A stretch of 63,023 bases of DNA from Schaalia cardiffensis (lineage in GTDB: Bacteria > Actinomycetota > Actinomycetes > Actinomycetales > Actinomycetaceae): NCBI RefSeq assembly GCF_016405145.1, contig NZ_JAEKIA010000014.1, forward strand, positions 1-63,023. Reading direction: 5' to 3'. Shown one piece after another: positions 26,729-35,774 of this stretch. Position numbers and translations under genes: made by a program. The notes beneath the pieces were generated by a model that saw only the letters and a program-made list of their open reading frames with translations, was not told the origin of the DNA and made no database searches. Positions within the stretch are counted from its first letter, which is position 1; the number at the start of each line of letters is the position of its first letter.

Positions 26729-26935
26729 CACATCCCCCTCACTCGGGGCCGTGATTTCAGGCAGTTTCCGCGCGTTGGACGCTGGGCGCATCCCACCCTC
26801 ACGACGGGACGTGGCTCGCCGACCGCGCCGGATGCCACGAAAAAACAGACATCCCACCCTCACGAGGGGACGTGACCAATCCGCAGAACCTGGGGTCAAC
26901 CCGGGCGCACAACCCACCCCCACGCGGGGGCGCGC
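26729..26935 (+). CRISPR. Decayed CRISPR-like array, four repeats with 60-61 bp period
   Basis: Related 24-nt blocks, best represented by ATCCCACCCTCACGAGGGG followed by ACGTG, start at about 26730, 26790, 26851 and 26911, giving intervals of 60, 61 and 60 bp. The CATCCC start and the TCACG centre match the active repeat (CATCCCCGCTCACGCGGGG). The sequences between repeats are unlike each other. Two weaker candidates lie near 26592 and 26649. No cas gene is adjacent. It abuts the end of thrC. Confidence 0.65.
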
Positions 26936-26947
26936 AGTGCCTCGCGC

Positions 26948-28531
26948 TCAGGTGTCGACGCGGACTCGGGCTTCGATGAGCGCTTTGAGCGCCCCGACCT
27001 CGTTCTCCAGATCGATGACGCGCTGCTGCCCGCCCTCGATCCCCTCGAACCTTTCAGGCACCGGCGGAAGATGACCTGTCGCTTCGAGGATCGTCTCGGC
27101 GAATTTCACCGGCAGAGCGGTCTCCATGACGACGAGCGGCCCCTCCAGGGAAGCGGCGAGCGAACGAGCAACATGCATGCCATCGGCAGTATGCGGGTCG
27201 AGCAGGTAGGCGTCCTCGACCTCGGTGCGGCGAATCTCCTCGAGACGATCCGCGTGCGTGGAAGAGCCCGAGATGAAGCCGTAAGTCTCCCGCAGGCGCG
27301 CGAACTCCTCAGTGCCGGACAGGTCGAAGAAGCCCTCCTCAGTGAGCGCCCGCCCGAAAAGATCGGCGACTCGTTCGGCGTCGCGACCAAGCAGGTCGAA
27401 GATGAAGCGCTCAAAGTTCGAGGCCTTGGAGATATCCATTGAGGGCGAGGAGGTCGCGAGGGTCTGCTCGCAGGATCGCGGCCGGTACACGCCGGTGCGG
27501 AAGAACTCATCGAGGACGTCGTTCTCGTTCGTTGCGACGACGAGGGCGCCCAGGGGCAGGCCCATTGAGCGGGCGATGTGGGCGGCGCAGACATTGCCGA
27601 AGTTGCCGGAGGGGACGACCACGTTGATGCGCTCATCCGAGGGAACGCGATCCCCCTGGGGTGAAGGATCCTGCTGGATAGCGTGCCCTGCCGCGGTGCT
27701 GCACTCCTCCTGGGTGCCGCGCTTGTCCTGGGTGGCACGATCCTCCGGCCGTGGCGCTCCTTCACCTTGTGCACCGCGCGCGCTGGTCACCCGAAGCCAG
27801 GTCGCGATGTAGTAAACGACCTGGGCGAGCAGGCGCGCCCAGTTGATCGAGTTAACGGCGCCAAGATGCCACGCGGCTTTGAAGTCGGCATCCATATTGA
27901 CGGCCTTGACGAGGTCCTGACAGTCATCGAAAACCCCGTCAACGGCGACATTGATGATGTTCTCGTCCATTAGGGAGAACATTTTAGCACGTTGGAAAGC
28001 AGTCATGCGCCCGGCAGGGGTCAGCATGACGACGGACAGGCCCGGGCGTCCTCGTAACGCATACTCGGCGGAGGAGCCAGTGTCCCCGGAGGTCGCTCCA
28101 ACGATGGTGAGCCAGTCGCCGCGGCGCCCGAGCTCATATTCGAAGAGTTCACCGAGGAGTTGCATCGCCATGTCCTTGAATGCTGCAGTCGGCCCTTCGG
28201 ACAGGTGGGCGATCCAGGTGCCTGACTCCAATCGGGTCACCGGCACGATTTCCGAGGTCGAGAAGGCGGGCGTCGAGTAGGCGCGAGCAGCGATGCCTTC
28301 AAGGTCCTCGACGGGAATGTCGTCGATGAACAAGGCGAGGATTTTCGCCGCGAGAGCCGCATAGCCCTTCGTTTGGAGGGTCTCTCTGAGCTCCTCAAGG
28401 TCGGAGGTGCTGAGCTGCGGATACTCTTCGGGCAGGTAAAGGCCCCCATCGGGGGCGAGTCCTTCGAGGAGGATGTCGCTGAAGGGGCGGGCCTGCGTGG
28501 TGGCATCATGACGTGTCGAGATGTAGCGCAC
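26948..28531 (-). CDS. thrC: Threonine synthase
   Basis: PLP enzyme converting O-phosphohomoserine to threonine. It is the long form (527 residues) beginning MRYISTRHD with an N-terminal ThrC domain. The PLP lysine is Lys119 in [11 protein letters not shown], and [14 protein letters not shown] and [10 protein letters not shown] bind the cofactor and phosphate. Residues about 251-299 (27635-27781) are a low-complexity insertion rich in Gln, Asp and Arg that breaks the conserved fold between YYIATWLR and INVVVPSGN. The start is GTG; TAGGAT lies 6 nt upstream with no Shine-Dalgarno, so the transcript may be leaderless. Confidence 0.95.
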   Translation of the reverse strand: MRYISTRHDATTQARPFSDILLEGLAPDGGLYLPEEYPQLSTSDLEELRETLQTKGYAALAAKILALFIDDIPVEDLEGIAARAYSTPAFSTSEIVPVTRLESGTWIAHLSEGPTAAFKDMAMQLLGELFEYELGRRGDWLTIVGATSGDTGSSAEYALRGRPGLSVVMLTPAGRMTAFQRAKMFSLMDENIINVAVDGVFDDCQDLVKAVNMDADFKAAWHLGAVNSINWARLLAQVVYYIATWLRVTSARGAQGEGAPRPEDRATQDKRGTQEECSTAAGHAIQQDPSPQGDRVPSDERINVVVPSGNFGNVCAAHIARSMGLPLGALVVATNENDVLDEFFRTGVYRPRSCEQTLATSSPSMDISKASNFERFIFDLLGRDAERVADLFGRALTEEGFFDLSGTEEFARLRETYGFISGSSTHADRLEEIRRTEVEDAYLLDPHTADGMHVARSLAASLEGPLVVMETALPVKFAETILEATGHLPPVPERFEGIEGGQQRVIDLENEVGALKALIEARVRVDT

Positions 28532-28537
28532 ACGCCG

Positions 28538-28543
28538 ATCCTA
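28538..28543 (-). promoter_or_regulatory. -10 hexamer of thrC placed for a leaderless mRNA
   Basis: TAGGAT on the minus strand ends 6 nt before the GTG start codon. Confidence 0.5.
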
Positions 28544-28619
28544 TCGGGGCCGGGACGCTCGGACTCAAGCGTCCAAGAAACGTTCGCTTCCTCCGGTGCT
28601 GTATCTTTCGTATCCTCAT

Positions 28620-28780
28620 GCCTCGCTCCAACTCCTCGCGAGGCTCTCAAGCGTCGGCCTTTCAATACCCTGCACATCGCTCCCACTCCTCACGAGCCTC
28701 TCAAGCGCCGATCCCCCAATACCCTGCACATCGCTCCTCACCCCTACTTCCCGGCGAGGCTCTCCTTCGTATCCTTCTCT
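28620..28780. repeat. 54-bp tandem repeat, about 2.5 copies, in the thrC-ispF gap
   Basis: ATACCCTGCACATCGCTCC recurs at 28665 and 28719, and CTCTCAAGCG at about 28644 and 28698, both 54 bp apart; a partial third copy (CGGCGAGGCTCTC) follows. The rest of the 600-bp gap (28532-29138) is pyrimidine-rich on the plus strand and holds no gene I can support. Confidence 0.7.
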
Positions 28781-29138
28781 CGTCTCCTCTCGCACCTCTC
28801 GGAGCTGCGTTCCATCTTTACCCTCCGCTGTGTCATCTCTTCTTTCTTCCCCTGCCCTTACCCCTGTCTCATCACGCCATACCTGCACTCCCTACCTTCT
28901 ATTCCCCTCCTTGCCCCCTTCTATTCCCCTCTTCGCGCGCCCCCTCCCTCCTTTCACTCCCCGCACTCTTGCCCGCGTTTCTCTCCCCTCCGCAGGTGGC
29001 CTCGATGGCCCCCGCGAATACGTCAACGGGGCGCAGCTCTTCCTTCCCGTCCGCAGATGGCCTGGAGACAGCGCCTTCATGCCCTCCCGCCCCCGTCCTC
29101 GTCCCCTGTCAGAGCGCAGATCCCACTACCCTGAGCTC

Positions 29139-29723
29139 ATGAGCGATTCAAGCAGTCCCATTCCTTTCCGCGTCGGCCAGGCAATTGACGTGCATGCCTT
29201 TGCCAAGGAGAGCGAACCCGACAAGGCCTCCTCGACAGGCCTGGAGAGCAGCGGCACCGCCCTCGACACCCCCGACGAGGAGAGCAGCCGAGCCGCCAAA
29301 TCTTTGTGGCTCGCCTGTTTGGAATGGCCGGGAGAAACTCCCCTGGAAGGCCATTCGGATGGTGATGTTGCGGCGCACGCAGTGTGCGATGCGCTCCTTT
29401 CGGCGACGGGCCTGGGTGAGATGGGCACGGTTTTCGGCACCGATCGGCCGCAGTGGCGCGGAGCCTCCGGTGAACAATTTCTCCGCGAGGTCTGCCGTAT
29501 GCTCAGCGAGGCCGGTTGGTGCATCGGCAATGTGTCCGTGCAGGTCATCGGGAAGAAACCTCGAATGGCGAAGCGTCTTCCCGAGGCTTGCGAGCGCATG
29601 TCGCAGATCATCGGAGCGCCCGTCCAGGTGAGCGCGACGACGACGGATGGGCTTGGATTCACTGGCCGAGGCGAGGGCTTGGCGGCGTCTGCGGTGGCAC
29701 TAATCGTACGGGCCGAAGCCTGA
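29139..29723 (+). CDS. ispF: 2-C-methyl-D-erythritol 2,4-cyclodiphosphate synthase
   Basis: Fifth step of the MEP isoprenoid pathway, forming the cyclic diphosphate with release of CMP. Metal ligands are Asp17 and His19 (IDVHAF) and His72 ([10 protein letters not shown]); the C-terminal [14 protein letters not shown] motif is present. Residues about 23-54 (29205-29301) are an insertion rich in Ser, Thr, Glu and Asp not found in the family. The ATG is preceded at 6 nt by TACCCT, suggesting a leaderless mRNA; the frame stays open far upstream but the extra sequence is repetitive and unlike IspF. Unlike many actinobacteria, it is not next to ispD. Confidence 0.94.
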   Translation: MSDSSSPIPFRVGQAIDVHAFAKESEPDKASSTGLESSGTALDTPDEESSRAAKSLWLACLEWPGETPLEGHSDGDVAAHAVCDALLSATGLGEMGTVFGTDRPQWRGASGEQFLREVCRMLSEAGWCIGNVSVQVIGKKPRMAKRLPEACERMSQIIGAPVQVSATTTDGLGFTGRGEGLAASAVALIVRAEA

Positions 29724-29950
29724 GCCGCTCGGTATAAGCGAGGGCCTGGTCAAGCTGTACGGGCCAAAACTTCACTCACCCGTACAAGCGAGGGCCTGGT
29801 CAAGCTGTACGGGCCAAAACTTCACTCACCCGTACAAGCGAGGGGTCTGGTCAAGCTGTACGGGGCCAAGCCCTGACTCACCTGGCACAGGCCAGGTCCT
29901 GGTCAAGCCGTACGTGCCAAAGCCTCACTTACCCGTCATAAGCCGAAGTC
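29706..29950. repeat. 50-52 bp tandem repeat, 4-5 copies, starting inside the 3' end of ispF
   Basis: GTACGGGCC-type units start at 29706, 29757, 29807, 29858 and 29910. Each full unit carries the perfect 7-bp inverted repeat CCCGTAC ... GTACGGG around AAGCGAGGGCCTGGTCAAGCT-like sequence, so each can fold. The first, degenerate unit includes the ispF stop codon. Confidence 0.85.
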
Positions 29951-30090
29951 TGAATAGACAGGCTGTGAGCTGAGAAGGGAACCTACGGCGAGCGGGCCAC
30001 GACATGAACGTACACAATGATTCTGCGCGCGACGCCCCTGTCGCTCCTGCGCTCTACACGCTTGCCCGCTCTTCGATCCTTAAGGACTCC

Positions 30091-30816
30091 ATGAATAACG
30101 AACAGCTGTCCGACTCGCACACCCAGCACGACGATCATTCCCCTCATCTTGACGAGGTCGGTGCCCCGAAGCCGATGACTGGAAGCGATTCAATGTTCGC
30201 ATGGGAGAAGCGCTACGCCTCCACTCAGCGCCTCTGGTCCGAAGATGTGAACGAGTTGCTACCCGAGTTTGCTGCGCCTCTGACCCCGGGGCGCGCCCTT
30301 GATATCGGCTGCGGCGAAGGAACGGATCTGCTGTACCTGCTTGAGCGCGGCTGGCAGGTCGTCGGAGTCGACTTCTCAGCCACTGCGATCGCGCGTTTCC
30401 TTGATGGAGCCCACCGAATCGGGGCGGCCGATCGGGCAACAGGGCTCGTCGGCGACGCGAGAGCCCTCCATATCGAGGGCCTCTTCGACCTCGTCACCAT
30501 CTTCTTCGTGCACGGCAACAAGGATGGGAGCGGAGTCGATCTTGGTGCGCTCATCAGCGAGCAGGCGTCACGCCTCAAGCCCGGCGGAATCATCCTCGTG
30601 AATGTGCACACGGTGAATCCGCCGTGGCACCGCAACGGAGGCCGTACTTACACGGCGACGGAGATCCTCGATTCGCTTCGCTCGACGGGGATGCTGACGC
30701 AGGATTGGACGATTCAAGTCGCGGAAGAACGCTGGGAGGATGTGCCCGCGTCGAAGGATCATGAGGCCGGGAAACGCTCGAACGCGGTCGTGGTTCTGCG
30801 CTCACCTGACATGTGA
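30091..30816 (+). CDS. Class I SAM-dependent methyltransferase
   Basis: Motif I is ALDIGCGEGTDLLYLLERG, followed by VVGVDFSATAI (motif II acidic residue) and LKPGGIILVNVHTV. Such small proteins resemble TehB/UbiE-type methyltransferases; the substrate cannot be told. I set the start at the ATG at 30091 because AAGGA lies 4-5 nt upstream; an in-frame ATG at 30004 would add 29 residues but has no good ribosome site. It points toward the MFS gene, with a palindromic element between the two stops. Confidence 0.8.
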   Translation: MNNEQLSDSHTQHDDHSPHLDEVGAPKPMTGSDSMFAWEKRYASTQRLWSEDVNELLPEFAAPLTPGRALDIGCGEGTDLLYLLERGWQVVGVDFSATAIARFLDGAHRIGAADRATGLVGDARALHIEGLFDLVTIFFVHGNKDGSGVDLGALISEQASRLKPGGIILVNVHTVNPPWHRNGGRTYTATEILDSLRSTGMLTQDWTIQVAEERWEDVPASKDHEAGKRSNAVVVLRSPDM

Positions 30817-30898
30817 GGCGAATGAGGGAGGGCTCTTGCCGAGAGCCTTGTCGCTCCTCCCGCACTCACCTTGTGCTCGCCTCGCCCCCTCAGTAAAA

Positions 30899-30959
30899 GG
30901 AGGGGTTGGCGACGAGTGGAGGGGATACAATCCCTCCTTTTGTCGCCAACCCCTCCACT
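30899..30959. repeat. Palindromic intergenic element, copy A
   Basis: Perfect 15-bp outer arms GGAGGGGTTGGCGAC (30899-30913) and GTCGCCAACCCCTCC (30942-30956) enclose an inner pair GGAGGG/CCCTCC. It lies between convergent genes and is related to copies near 47.2, 47.7 and 52.1 kb. It may act as a two-way terminator. Confidence 0.8.
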
Positions 30960-31068
30960 CACGAAGAAGACACGACCAAACTGCCCGCTAAACCCTCCGC
31001 TCACGAAGAAATCAGGCTCGGGAGACAGGCCAGGCGGCAGGCGACACCAGGCCAAGGAAGAGAAGCGC

Positions 31069-32433
31069 TCAGCCCTCGAGGTGGTCGAGGTGCGCTGCCT
31101 GCGCCTTGACGGGGATCGTGAGGACGAGGCCGACCAGCAGGACCAGGATGACGCCCAGGATGCCCCAGTAGGTGAAGTCCTGACCGGCCGGAGTGAAGGC
31201 CTGACCGATCTTGAGGAACACCCCGTACATGAGGGGTGCCAAGAAAGACACGGCTCGTCCGGTCGTGGCGTAGAGACCGAACACCTCGCCCTCGCGCCCC
31301 TTGGGGATGATCCGACCGAGGAAGGAACGCGATGCCGACTGGGTCGGTCCGACGAACACGCAGAGCACCAAGCCGAGCGACCAGAAGACGACCTTCCCGT
31401 AGGAGTGGAGGAAGAAGACGCCCAATCCGGAGGCGACCATGAACACCAGTGACGCCACAATGACGGCCTTCGGACCGAAACGATCATCGAGCGCTCCGAA
31501 AGCGATCGTCGCAAGCCCGGCGACGATATTCGCTGCGATTGCGAAGATCATGACGTCACTGGAGGAGAAACCGAAGGCCGTGCCCGCGAGGATCGCACCG
31601 AAGGTGAAAACTCCGGCGAGACCGTCACGGAAAACTGCGGAAGCGATGAGGAAGGCAAGAGTGTGGGGAGCTTCGCGCTTGAGGGACTTCACCGTTCCCC
31701 ACAGGAGCTTGTAGGAGTCGAGGAGGGATTCGCGTTCACCGGTGTCCTCATGAATGACGGCAGGTTTGGGCGGGCGCAGGACGACCGGCAGAGCGGACAG
31801 TCCGAACCAGAAGGCGGCGATCACCATGGAGATGCGGACCGCCATCCCGTTCTCGGTCGGCACGCCGAACATGTTCGGGCCGATGAGCCCGAGGTAGAGG
31901 ATCAACAGGAGGACGATGCCGCCCACATAGCCCGAACCCCAGCCCAGGCCCGAGACTCGGCCCATGTTCTCTTTGGTCGTGAGGTGGTTGAGCATCGCGT
32001 TGTAGTTCACGGAGGCGAACTCGAAGAAGATGTTGCCTAGGCCGAGCAGGCCGATGCCCATCCACATCGCGCCGGTTGTGCCAATCGGCGAGTCCGGTGC
32101 GACGAAGAACATGCCGAGCAGGCAGAGAAAGACGAGGGCGGAGAACCATCCGAGCCAGACACCGCCTTTGCCGCGCCGGTCAGCCCGCTGACCGGTGATC
32201 GGTGCGAGAAGGGCGATGATGATGCCGGCAACTGTCAGGCCGGTCGACAGGTGGGTGGAGGCTTCGCCACCGGGGGCGAAACGGTCTGTGCCCGTGAGGT
32301 ACACCGAGAAAACGAAGGTTGTTGCGACTGCGTTGAAGGCTGCTGATCCCCAGTCCCAGAGGGCCCATTCGATAATGGGGCGGGTGAGGATCTTCGTCTT
32401 CGCAGGACCCGAAGACGCGGGTGTGGAGGACAT
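31069..32433 (-). CDS. MFS transporter, UMF1/Atg22-like family
   Basis: 454 residues with about 12 predicted membrane helices. The N-terminus IIEWALWDWGSAAFNAVATTFVFSVYL and the loop GQRADRRGKGG (both family landmarks) point to the UMF1 branch of the major facilitator superfamily, which contains presumed amino-acid or small-molecule exporters. Substrate unknown. AGGAG lies 6 nt before the ATG. No neighbour suggests a pathway. Confidence 0.88.
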   Translation of the reverse strand: MSSTPASSGPAKTKILTRPIIEWALWDWGSAAFNAVATTFVFSVYLTGTDRFAPGGEASTHLSTGLTVAGIIIALLAPITGQRADRRGKGGVWLGWFSALVFLCLLGMFFVAPDSPIGTTGAMWMGIGLLGLGNIFFEFASVNYNAMLNHLTTKENMGRVSGLGWGSGYVGGIVLLLILYLGLIGPNMFGVPTENGMAVRISMVIAAFWFGLSALPVVLRPPKPAVIHEDTGERESLLDSYKLLWGTVKSLKREAPHTLAFLIASAVFRDGLAGVFTFGAILAGTAFGFSSSDVMIFAIAANIVAGLATIAFGALDDRFGPKAVIVASLVFMVASGLGVFFLHSYGKVVFWSLGLVLCVFVGPTQSASRSFLGRIIPKGREGEVFGLYATTGRAVSFLAPLMYGVFLKIGQAFTPAGQDFTYWGILGVILVLLVGLVLTIPVKAQAAHLDHLEG

Positions 32434-32684
32434 GCTCTACTCCTAGATGAGTTCTCCGCGATTGCGGTCCCCTGGAAAGTATCACGGCCAGGCCTGCTTC
32501 CACCTCATTCACACCTTGAAAGGATCTGTGGCGTTCCCCGGAGGAGTTCCTTTCGCCGCTCTCGGCATGACGGAAGCATTTTCCCGCTTCTTGATACGAC
32601 TCTTCTTCCTCTTGCCCACACGATGGATGTCTTGTGCCGTTGCTCGACGGGTCGGAAGGATTTCTTGGCTTCTCAGCGTCGGCC

Positions 32685-32955
32685 GGTCCACGCCTGCTCG
32701 AATGGATGGCGTTGAGCCGTTGCCCTTACCCCGCTCGGAAGGGCTGGTCCCCGCCCGGTCGGATGGATTGGCCCTTGAAGCCCGGAAACGGTGACACAGT
32801 GCGGTCGGTCCATGTTCGCTCGGATGGATGCTCGCTAGTTCTTCTGGAGCGTCAGATAGTCGAGGTCGGACCACGCCCACTCGGATAGACGGCACCAAAG
32901 ATTGCAGTGGCCGCACTCAGTCAGGGTCAGTCGACGCCCGCGGGAATGGGGAGGC
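32685..32955 (+). CRISPR. Decayed CRISPR-like array, five repeats with exact 61-bp period
   Basis: Copies start at 32685, 32746, 32807, 32868 and 32929, each 61 bp apart. The consensus is about 25 nt: GGTCCACGCCCGCTC followed by GGATGGATGG. The first 15 bases match the active repeat start GGCTCATCCCCGCTC at 11 positions; the second half differs and has lost the strong hairpin. The 35-bp stretches between copies are unlike each other. A 61-bp period excludes a coding repeat. It ends at the ispD stop. The rest of the gap (32434-32684) shows nothing else. Confidence 0.6.
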
Positions 32956-32958
32956 TCT

Positions 32959-33903
32959 CTATCGGAGCGAGGAGTCGACGAGCAGCTCAGCGAGAGCAAG
33001 GTCCACTGCGGTCGTGATCTTCAATGCGAGCGCATCTCCATCGACGACGACCACGGGCTCTCCCATCGCTTCGACCAGACCAGCGTCATCGGTCGCGGCA
33101 GTCTTTTCACTATTCGCCCGTTCACCTGCACACTCGTGGGCGCGGCGCAGGGTCTGCCAGGTGAAGCCCTGGGGGGTCTGCACGGAGGCGAAACGTGAAC
33201 GCTCTGGAGTTGCCACAACTGGCCGCACTGAAACGACGCTAGCTTCGGCGGCTCCCGAAGAAGCATGCTCCGACTCTGCCCTGGAGGCTTGGGATTGTCG
33301 GGCAGCGGCCTCCTCGCGTGGACCGGCTTGCGCGCGCAGACCGACTTCCTCACGCGGAGCCACTTCCGTGTGCAGGCCCTCTTCCGTTCTGGAGCCGACT
33401 TCCTCGCGCGGACCCGCTTGCGTGCGCGGACCGACTTCTTTGAGGGTGTCCGTAACGGGGATCGCGGGGATGACAGCATTGTGCCCCGCTTCAACTGCCG
33501 CGATGACTCGCGCAATCATTTCAGGCGGGGTCAGGCAACGAGCCGCATCATGGACGAGGACGGGAGTGTCCTCACCACAAGCAATGCCGATCCGCTCGGC
33601 AAATCCGGGGAGGGCGGCAAGCCCGCATGCGACGGAGGCCTGACGAGAAGCGGGAGAGCCCGCGACGACCTCGACGGGGATACCCCCTGAGGTCCGAGCG
33701 TTCGGGAAGAGGGCGGAGAAGAACTCAAGCTGTTCAGTAGGAGCAGTGACGATGATTCCCGCAACTCCGGCTGCGGCGAGTCCTTGAGCAGCTCGGACAA
33801 GCATGGGAACGCCGCCGACTTCGACGAGAGCCTTAGGACCGTTACAGCCGAGTCGGGTCCCCGATCCGGCTGCCGTCAAAACGGCGAAAGCCCCGGCTTT
33901 CAC
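32959..33903 (-). CDS. ispD: 2-C-methyl-D-erythritol 4-phosphate cytidylyltransferase
   Basis: Third step of the MEP pathway: couples MEP to CTP. The nucleotide-binding loop is AAGSGTRLG near residue 11, and [10 protein letters not shown] (about 116) and [17 protein letters not shown] (about 231) are family motifs. Residues about 158-230 are an insertion made largely of hexapeptide units such as PREEVG and LRAQAG, encoded by 18-bp repeats, at a loop after VTDTLKEVG. The ATG overlaps the carD stop (ATGA). 314 residues against a usual 230-240. Confidence 0.94.
   Translation of the reverse strand: MKAGAFAVLTAAGSGTRLGCNGPKALVEVGGVPMLVRAAQGLAAAGVAGIIVTAPTEQLEFFSALFPNARTSGGIPVEVVAGSPASRQASVACGLAALPGFAERIGIACGEDTPVLVHDAARCLTPPEMIARVIAAVEAGHNAVIPAIPVTDTLKEVGPRTQAGPREEVGSRTEEGLHTEVAPREEVGLRAQAGPREEAAARQSQASRAESEHASSGAAEASVVSVRPVVATPERSRFASVQTPQGFTWQTLRRAHECAGERANSEKTAATDDAGLVEAMGEPVVVVDGDALALKITTAVDLALAELLVDSSLR
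33308..33445. repeat. 18-bp tandem repeat, seven to eight copies, inside ispD
   Basis: Units such as ACTTCCTCACGCGGAGCC, ACTTCCTCGCGCGGACCC and GCTTGCGTGCGCGGACCG follow each other every 18 bp. They are in frame and encode the hexapeptide repeats of the IspD insertion. Confidence 0.85.
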
Positions 33904-34412
33904 TCTTCGGTGGGCTCTTCTTCGACGCGACCTTCCGCGAGGACCTCGTCCAAGCGCTCAGCCGCTGCGGCCTTGTCGATATTGCGAGCGAGCGCGAGTT
34001 CCGAGGTGAGGATCTGCCGGGCCTTAGTCAGCATTCGCTTCTCACCGGTGGAAAGCTTCTTTTGGTCATCACGGCGGGTCAGGTCGCGAACAACTTCGGA
34101 GACCTTGACGATGTCGCCGGTGGCGATCTTCTCCTGGTTCGCCTTGTAGCGGCGTGACCAGTTCGTCGGCTCTTCAATGTAGGGAGCGCGCAGGACTGAA
34201 AGAACTTCTTCGAGGCCGTCCTCGTCCACGACGTCGCGCACTCCGACGAGATCGACGTTGTCGGCGGGCACTTGGATCGTCAGATCGCCCTGATTGACGC
34301 GCAGTGTGAGATACATGCGTTCTTCGCCGCGGATTTTACGCGTGGAGATCTCTTCGATCGTTGCTGCCCCGTGGTGCGGGTATACGACCGTCTGACCGAT
34401 TTCGAACGACAT
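33900..34412 (-). CDS. carD: CarD-type RNA polymerase-binding transcription regulator
   Basis: Binds the RNA polymerase beta subunit and stabilises open promoter complexes, notably at rRNA promoters in mycobacteria. The N-terminal CarD/TRCF domain reads [21 protein letters not shown], and the helical DNA-binding C-terminus contains [12 protein letters not shown] and [16 protein letters not shown]. 170 residues, close to the mycobacterial 162, with an acidic tail. carD-ispD is the usual actinobacterial order and the stop overlaps ispD. Confidence 0.96.
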   Translation of the reverse strand: MSFEIGQTVVYPHHGAATIEEISTRKIRGEERMYLTLRVNQGDLTIQVPADNVDLVGVRDVVDEDGLEEVLSVLRAPYIEEPTNWSRRYKANQEKIATGDIVKVSEVVRDLTRRDDQKKLSTGEKRMLTKARQILTSELALARNIDKAAAAERLDEVLAEGRVEEEPTEE

Positions 34413-34527
34413 GAAAGAACTCCCGTTTTTTGCGAATAGCGATCCTCATTTTATCATTCGCACGCATTTTGGGCTTTTCATGCAGAAAAACAGCTGTGGA
34501 CGAGGACGAGGCGTGCAGAGATGCGAA

Positions 34528-34558
34528 GGCTCCCCCGAGGAAGAATCTCGGGGGAGCC
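34528..34558 (-). terminator. Hairpin terminator downstream of gpmA
   Basis: GGCTCCCCCGAG (34528-34539) and CTCGGGGGAGCC (34547-34558) form a perfect 12-bp stem with a 7-nt loop, 80 nt past the gpmA stop and upstream of carD. There is no long T-tract. Confidence 0.6.
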
Positions 34559-34639
34559 TTGCTTGCGCATGCACAAGCGACGCCGACTTCAACGCTTCAC
34601 AGTGCTCCAGTCGGGCCGACTCACTTCAGTGTCTGAAGC

Positions 34640-35374
34640 TCACTTGCCCTGGTTGGCGACTGCGGCGATCTTCGCCTCTGCCTCAGGATCGAGGTAGGTG
34701 CCACCCTTCTTGACGGGCTTGAGGGTCTCCTCGTCAAGCTCGTAGACAAGCGGAATACCGGTCGGGATGTTGACGCCGATGATGTCCTCATCGCTGATGT
34801 CGTCGAGGTACTTGACGATGGCGCGCAGGGAGTTGCCGTGAGCACCGATCATCACGGTCTTACCGGTCTTGATCGCCGGGACCAGGGTCGACTCCCAGTA
34901 AGGCATGAAGCGGGCGATGACGTCCTTGAGGCACTCGGAAGCGGGAACCTCTTCAAGGTAGCGAGGATCGGAGTCCTGAGAAAACTCGGTACCTGCTTCA
35001 ATGGCGGGCGGAGCGATGTCGAAGGAACGACGCCAGAGCATGAACTGCTCCTCACCGTATTCGTCGCGAACCTCTTTCTTGTTCTTACCCTGGAGAGCTC
35101 CGTAGTGGCGCTCATTGAGGCGCCAGGAGCGCTCGACCGGGATCCAGAGACGATCAGCAGCGTCGAGGGCGTAGTGCGCGGTATTGATCGCGCGACGCAG
35201 AAGAGAGGTGAAGAGCAGGTCAGGCAGGACGTCATTCTCTCGGAGGAGTTCGCCGGCATGCTTGGCCTCTTCAACACCCTTCTCACTGAGCGGCACGTCA
35301 ACCCAGCCGGTGAAGAGGTTCTTCTTATTCCATTCGCTCTCGCCGTGGCGGAGCAGTACCAGTGTGTAGGTCAT
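34640..35374 (-). CDS. gpmA: 2,3-bisphosphoglycerate-dependent phosphoglycerate mutase
   Basis: Interconverts 3- and 2-phosphoglycerate in glycolysis. The phosphohistidine motif is [10 protein letters not shown], followed by [24 protein letters not shown] and [11 protein letters not shown] complete the active site. The start is placed at [11 protein letters not shown] as in homologues; an upstream ATG at 35401 would add nine residues. 244 residues, normal for the family. It has its own transcription unit. Confidence 0.96.
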   Translation of the reverse strand: MTYTLVLLRHGESEWNKKNLFTGWVDVPLSEKGVEEAKHAGELLRENDVLPDLLFTSLLRRAINTAHYALDAADRLWIPVERSWRLNERHYGALQGKNKKEVRDEYGEEQFMLWRRSFDIAPPAIEAGTEFSQDSDPRYLEEVPASECLKDVIARFMPYWESTLVPAIKTGKTVMIGAHGNSLRAIVKYLDDISDEDIIGVNIPTGIPLVYELDEETLKPVKKGGTYLDPEAEAKIAAVANQGK

Positions 35375-35441
35375 AACCTCATTGTTCCCTTCTGAACGCA
35401 TCCGCGCCAGGGACTAGTGTCCGCTGGTGTGGCGGGTTTTC

Positions 35442-35774
35442 TCAGGCGTGAGCGGCTTCGTAGGCTGCGACGATCTCGGCGGGGATGCGTCCGCGCTCAT
35501 TCACGGCAATGCCTTGCCCCTGAGCCCATTCACGAATCAGGCCGGCTTTGGATGCGCTTGCCCCGCGTCCGCGCCCGATCTTGCCCCTCTTCGCTTGGCG
35601 TCCACCAACGCGGCGGGCAGCTTCGATCCATTTCGAGATGCTCCCGGCGAACTCCTGGATATGTGCCTCGTTGAGGTCGATTTCGTAGTTGACTCCCTCG
35701 TAGGAGAAAGAGACGGTGTCGACGGCCTCGGTACCGTCGATGTCATCAACGAGGACAATCTGCGTCTTCTTCAT
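35442..35774 (-). CDS. lsr2: Lsr2-type nucleoid-associated protein
   Basis: Actinobacterial H-NS analogue that bridges DNA and silences AT-rich, often foreign genes. The N-terminal dimerisation domain contains MKKTQIVLVDDIDG and GVNYEIDLNEAH. The C-terminal DNA-binding domain starts after the basic linker and contains IREWAQGQGIAVNERGRIP, including the RGR AT-hook-like motif. 110 residues, normal. An AAGGAA site lies upstream of the ATG. The region beyond its promoter (35775-36930) is gene-free. Confidence 0.96.
   Translation of the reverse strand: MKKTQIVLVDDIDGTEAVDTVSFSYEGVNYEIDLNEAHIQEFAGSISKWIEAARRVGGRQAKRGKIGRGRGASASKAGLIREWAQGQGIAVNERGRIPAEIVAAYEAAHA

Noticed and set aside
28596-29138. 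N-terminal extension of IspF of 181 residues
   Set aside because: The sequence is Ser/Pro/Leu-rich and comes from a 54-bp repeat; conserved IspF starts after 29139, where a -10 hexamer is placed for a leaderless start.
30004-30090. Earlier ATG for the methyltransferase
   Set aside because: No ribosome site near it, while AAGGA precedes the ATG at 30091. I keep it as a possible alternative.
32509-32916. 135-codon minus-strand frame over the 61-bp repeats
   Set aside because: The 61-bp period does not keep frame, so the repeated look of the peptide is an effect of the DNA repeat, not a protein.
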